From NCBI GenBank assembly GCA_018969885.1, contig JAGWXN010000121.1:1-9588 (forward strand): a stretch of 9,588 nt of DNA, given 5' to 3'. The translations under genes were made by a program, and so were the position numbers. Positions 7,145 to 9,588 of this stretch are shown in pieces (position 1 is the first letter of the stretch; every line of letters begins with the position of its first letter). The notes under the pieces were generated by a model. It ran no database searches and was not told where the DNA came from. It saw only the letters and a program-made list of their open reading frames with translations. Source of the stretch: Betaproteobacteria bacterium. Its GTDB lineage: Bacteria; Pseudomonadota; Gammaproteobacteria; Burkholderiales; Burkholderiaceae.

Positions 7145-8416
7145 ATGAACGATGCTCCCATGTCGGTCGGGCCGCTCAAGCGTCGGCAGGCGCGTGCCAT
7201 GACCGTTCGTTGGCAAGATCATTCAGTGGTGATGGGCGGCGGCGCACCGGTTGTTGTTCAGTCAATGACCAACACCGATACCGCTGATGCCATCGCAACC
7301 GCCATCCAGGTCAAAGACCTGGCAAGGGCAGGGTCCGAGCTGGTCCGCATCACGGTCAATACCCCGGCCGCCGCCGAGGCGGTGCCCGCCATTCGCGATC
7401 AGCTCGACCGGATGGGCGTCCATGTGCCGCTGGTGGGTGACTTCCACTACAACGGTCACAAGCTGCTCCAGCAGGTTCCGGGTTGCGCGCAGGCGCTCTC
7501 CAAATACCGCATCAACCCGGGCAATGTCGGGGCAGGCCGGCGCCGCGATGACAATTTCGCGCAGATGATCGAGGTGGCGTGCCGCCATGAGAAGCCGGTA
7601 CGGATCGGTGTTAATTGGGGCAGCCTCGATCAGGATCTGCTGGCGAGGCTGATGGATACCAATGCTTCGCGATCCAATCCCTGGGATGCGCAAAGCGTCA
7701 TGCGCGAGGCGCTGGTCACCTCGGCGCTGGAAAGCGCTGAACGGGCCGAATCACTCGGGCTGCCAGGAAACGCCATCACGCTGTCTGCCAAGGTTTCCAA
7801 TGTTCAGGATCTGGTGGCGGTGTACCGATCGCTTGCTGCGCGCTGCGACTATCCGCTTCATCTGGGCCTTACCGAGGCCGGGATGGGCAGCAAGGGCATC
7901 GTTGCCTCCACCGCCGGCATCGGGGTGCTGCTTCAGGAGGGAATCGGCGACACCATTCGCGTGTCGCTCACGCCCGAGCCGGGTGGGGATCGCACGCGCG
8001 AGGTGGTGGTCGCTCAGGAAATTCTTCAGACCATGGGATTGCGTGCGTTTGCGCCCCTGGTGGTGGCCTGCCCGGGGTGCGGCCGCACCAGCAGCACGTT
8101 TTTCCAGGAACTGGCCTCCAGCATCCAGAGTTTCTTGCGCGATCAAATGCCCATCTGGCGCAGTCGCTACCCCGGGGTGGAATCCATGCAGGTAGCGGTC
8201 ATGGGTTGCGTGGTGAACGGCCCCGGTGAAAGCCGGCACGCTGATATCGGCATTTCGCTCCCCGGGGCGGACGAGGCGCCGGTGGCGCCGGTGTTCGTTG
8301 ACGGCGAGCGTACGGTCACGCTGAAGGGCGAGCGGATTGCCGAGGAATTTCAGGCGATCGTTGAAAACTATGTGCAGCGCCGCTACGGTGCCGCGCACCA
8401 CGTGGAACACGCGTGA
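7145..8416 (+). CDS. ispG: 4-hydroxy-3-methylbut-2-enyl-diphosphate synthase IspG
   Basis: Iron-sulfur enzyme of the MEP isoprenoid pathway; it reduces cyclic MEcPP to HMBPP using flavodoxin or ferredoxin. From ATG 7145 it is 423 residues, longer than the 372 of E. coli IspG but, as I recall, normal for betaproteobacteria. Landmarks: [13 protein letters not shown] at the N-terminus, [21 protein letters not shown], a long TIM-barrel part with [18 protein letters not shown], then the cluster-binding CPGCGRT (Cys309, Cys312) and [11 protein letters not shown] (Cys355, with Glu362 as the likely fourth ligand). The starts at 7142 and 7145 are adjacent; GTGAGG (7134-7139) has better spacing (five bases) to 7145. 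A TTG at 7115 would overlap rodZ and is unlikely. It follows rodZ by seven bases, so co-transcription is likely, and precedes hisS in the conserved order. Confidence 0.95.
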   Translation: MNDAPMSVGPLKRRQARAMTVRWQDHSVVMGGGAPVVVQSMTNTDTADAIATAIQVKDLARAGSELVRITVNTPAAAEAVPAIRDQLDRMGVHVPLVGDFHYNGHKLLQQVPGCAQALSKYRINPGNVGAGRRRDDNFAQMIEVACRHEKPVRIGVNWGSLDQDLLARLMDTNASRSNPWDAQSVMREALVTSALESAERAESLGLPGNAITLSAKVSNVQDLVAVYRSLAARCDYPLHLGLTEAGMGSKGIVASTAGIGVLLQEGIGDTIRVSLTPEPGGDRTREVVVAQEILQTMGLRAFAPLVVACPGCGRTSSTFFQELASSIQSFLRDQMPIWRSRYPGVESMQVAVMGCVVNGPGESRHADIGISLPGADEAPVAPVFVDGERTVTLKGERIAEEFQAIVENYVQRRYGAAHHVEHA

Positions 8417-8471
8417 CGCCCGTTATCGGGCGGCGTCGGCACAGACCAATGGTGTCTGCCGCTTTAGGCAG
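8417..8471 (+). promoter_or_regulatory. Structured leader between ispG and hisS with competing hairpins
   Basis: The 82-base gap between ispG and hisS holds three inverted repeats: a perfect 6-bp GC stem with loop TTAT (8417-8432), an imperfect hairpin GGC..AGAC / GTCTGCC (8438-8460), and CTGCC / GGCAG with a 6-base loop (8456-8471). The last two share the CTGCC arm and cannot form together. No T-run follows, so a transcription attenuator of the classic kind is not clear; control of translation or mRNA processing is possible. Confidence 0.45.
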
Positions 8472-8485
8472 TTCACGTGATTTTC

Positions 8486-8491
8486 GGAGGA
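8486..8491 (+). promoter_or_regulatory. Ribosome binding site that fixes the hisS TTG start
   Basis: GGAGGA ends seven bases before TTG 8499, the best Shine-Dalgarno match in this leader. It selects the TTG over the in-frame ATG at 8529, which lies in the conserved GMNDVLP and has no such site. Confidence 0.75.
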
Positions 8492-8498
8492 GCAGGGT

Positions 8499-9588
8499 TT
8501 GAGCGACAGACTGCAGGCGGTCAAGGGCATGAACGACGTGTTGCCCGCCGATGAGCCCTTGTGGCGTCGGTTTGAGGAATCGGTAGCTTCGAGCATGCGC
8601 TCCTACGGCTATCGGAGAATCCGCACGCCCATCGTCGAGCCTACCCGCCTGTTTGTCCGCGGCATTGGCGAGATGACCGATATCGTCGAGAAGGAAATGT
8701 ATTCCTTCGTTGATTCACTCAATGGTGATTCGCTCACCCTGCGTCCTGAGAACACCGCCGGGGTGGTCCGTGCAGTCATTCAGCACAACCTCCTGCACGA
8801 GGGACCGCAGCGCATGTGGTACACCGGACCCATGTTCCGGCATGAACGGCCGCAGAAGGGGCGCTACCGCCAGTTCCATCAGGTGGGTGCAGAAGCACTC
8901 GGTCTGCCAGGGCCCGATGCTGACGCCGAAATGATTCTGCTCTGCCAGCGTCTCTGGGATGATCTCGATCTGGTGGGCATCTCTCTGGAACTGAACTCGC
9001 TGGGTCAGCCCGAAGAGCGACGCGCGCATCGTGATGCGCTGATCGCCCATCTTGAAGCTCACCACGATCTGCTCGACGACGATGCGCGGCGCCGCCTGCA
9101 TGCCAATCCGCTACGCATTCTGGATTCAAAAAACCCCGCGATGCAGGGTTTGATTGAAGCTGCGCCCAAGCTGATGGATCACCTGGGTGAGGCCTCGCGC
9201 CAGCATTTTGACAGCCTCCGGCGTCTGCTTGATTCGCAGAACATTCCTCACCGCGTAAACCCACGACTGGTGCGCGGGCTCGACTACTACAACCTCACCG
9301 TATTCGAGTGGGTGGCCCCCATCGGCGGCAGTCTGCTCACCGTATGTGGCGGTGGGCGCTACGATCCGCTGGTCGGTATGCTGGGCGGCAAACCTGCGCC
9401 AGGCATCGGTTTCGCGCTGGGGGTCGAACGAATCCTCGAACTCATGCGCGAGCAATCGGTAGAGACCGAAACGGGGCAATGCGACATCTATGTTGTCCAC
9501 TCGGGTGAGGAAACCCTTGCTGCGGCACTGCATACCGCCGAGCGGCTGCGCGATGCCGGCATCGATGTCCTGATGCATGCCGGCGGTG
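8499..9588 (+). CDS. hisS: Histidyl-tRNA synthetase (3' end outside window)
   Basis: Class II aminoacyl-tRNA synthetase that charges tRNA-His. The reading frame is open from TTG 8499 to the window edge, giving 363 residues of a protein that is usually about 420-440; the C-terminal anticodon-binding domain has just begun ([11 protein letters not shown] near 328). Motifs seen: N-terminal [25 protein letters not shown], motif 2 [19 protein letters not shown] (about 112-130), the histidine-specific [15 protein letters not shown] with catalytic Arg259, [14 protein letters not shown], and motif 3 [12 protein letters not shown] (about 301-312). The long paralogue HisZ lacks these catalytic residues, so this is the true synthetase. 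The TTG start is supported by GGAGGA and by the family beginning (SDRLQAVKG). It lies 82 bases after ispG, behind a structured leader. Confidence 0.96.
   Translation, partial: MSDRLQAVKGMNDVLPADEPLWRRFEESVASSMRSYGYRRIRTPIVEPTRLFVRGIGEMTDIVEKEMYSFVDSLNGDSLTLRPENTAGVVRAVIQHNLLHEGPQRMWYTGPMFRHERPQKGRYRQFHQVGAEALGLPGPDADAEMILLCQRLWDDLDLVGISLELNSLGQPEERRAHRDALIAHLEAHHDLLDDDARRRLHANPLRILDSKNPAMQGLIEAAPKLMDHLGEASRQHFDSLRRLLDSQNIPHRVNPRLVRGLDYYNLTVFEWVAPIGGSLLTVCGGGRYDPLVGMLGGKPAPGIGFALGVERILELMREQSVETETGQCDIYVVHSGEETLAAALHTAERLRDAGIDVLMHAGG

Noticed and set aside
8715..9578. Several - strand frames opposite hisS
   Set aside because: The + strand carries all class II synthetase motifs without interruption from TTG 8499; the antisense frames show no domain.

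Overview
The window is a GC-rich, densely packed chromosomal housekeeping segment from a proteobacterium. The gene neighbourhood (nlpD, an exonuclease and rlmD near ndk-rlmN-rodZ-ispG-hisS) and the style of IspG and HisS point to a betaproteobacterium, most likely Burkholderiales. This is inferred from recalled gene order and motifs; no phylogeny was run. I see no tRNA, rRNA, CRISPR array, insertion sequence, prophage or attachment site, and no sign of recent transfer.

Layout. (1) Positions 1-3177, + strand: an NlpD-type lipoprotein with a degenerate LytM/M23 domain, a DEDDy 3'-5' exonuclease of the DNA_pol_B_exo2 family, and the 23S rRNA m5U methyltransferase RlmD. The exonuclease and rlmD share an ATGA overlap. 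(2) Positions 3178-3260: a convergent gap with two hairpins, one of them a likely bidirectional terminator. (3) Positions 3261-3959, - strand: a seven-helix BI-1/YccA membrane protein. (4) Positions 3960-4217: a divergent intergenic region with candidate promoters for the BI-1 gene and ndk. (5) Positions 4218-9588, + strand: ndk, rlmN, rodZ, ispG and the first 363 codons of hisS, probably one transcription unit with an ATGA overlap between rlmN and rodZ and a 7-base gap between rodZ and ispG. hisS runs off the window.

The genes serve envelope division and shape (NlpD, RodZ), rRNA modification (RlmD, RlmN), nucleotide supply (Ndk), isoprenoid precursor synthesis (IspG) and tRNA charging (HisS). 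Three of them (RlmD, RlmN, IspG) carry 4Fe-4S cysteine motifs.

I found no clear new multi-gene system. The points of most interest are what is missing from, or altered in, a conserved neighbourhood. rpoS is absent from its usual place after nlpD, and pilF is absent from its usual place between rlmN and rodZ. NlpD lacks a LysM domain and has lost four of the five canonical M23 active-site residues. Structured leaders, including a pair of mutually exclusive hairpins before hisS, precede rlmN and hisS.
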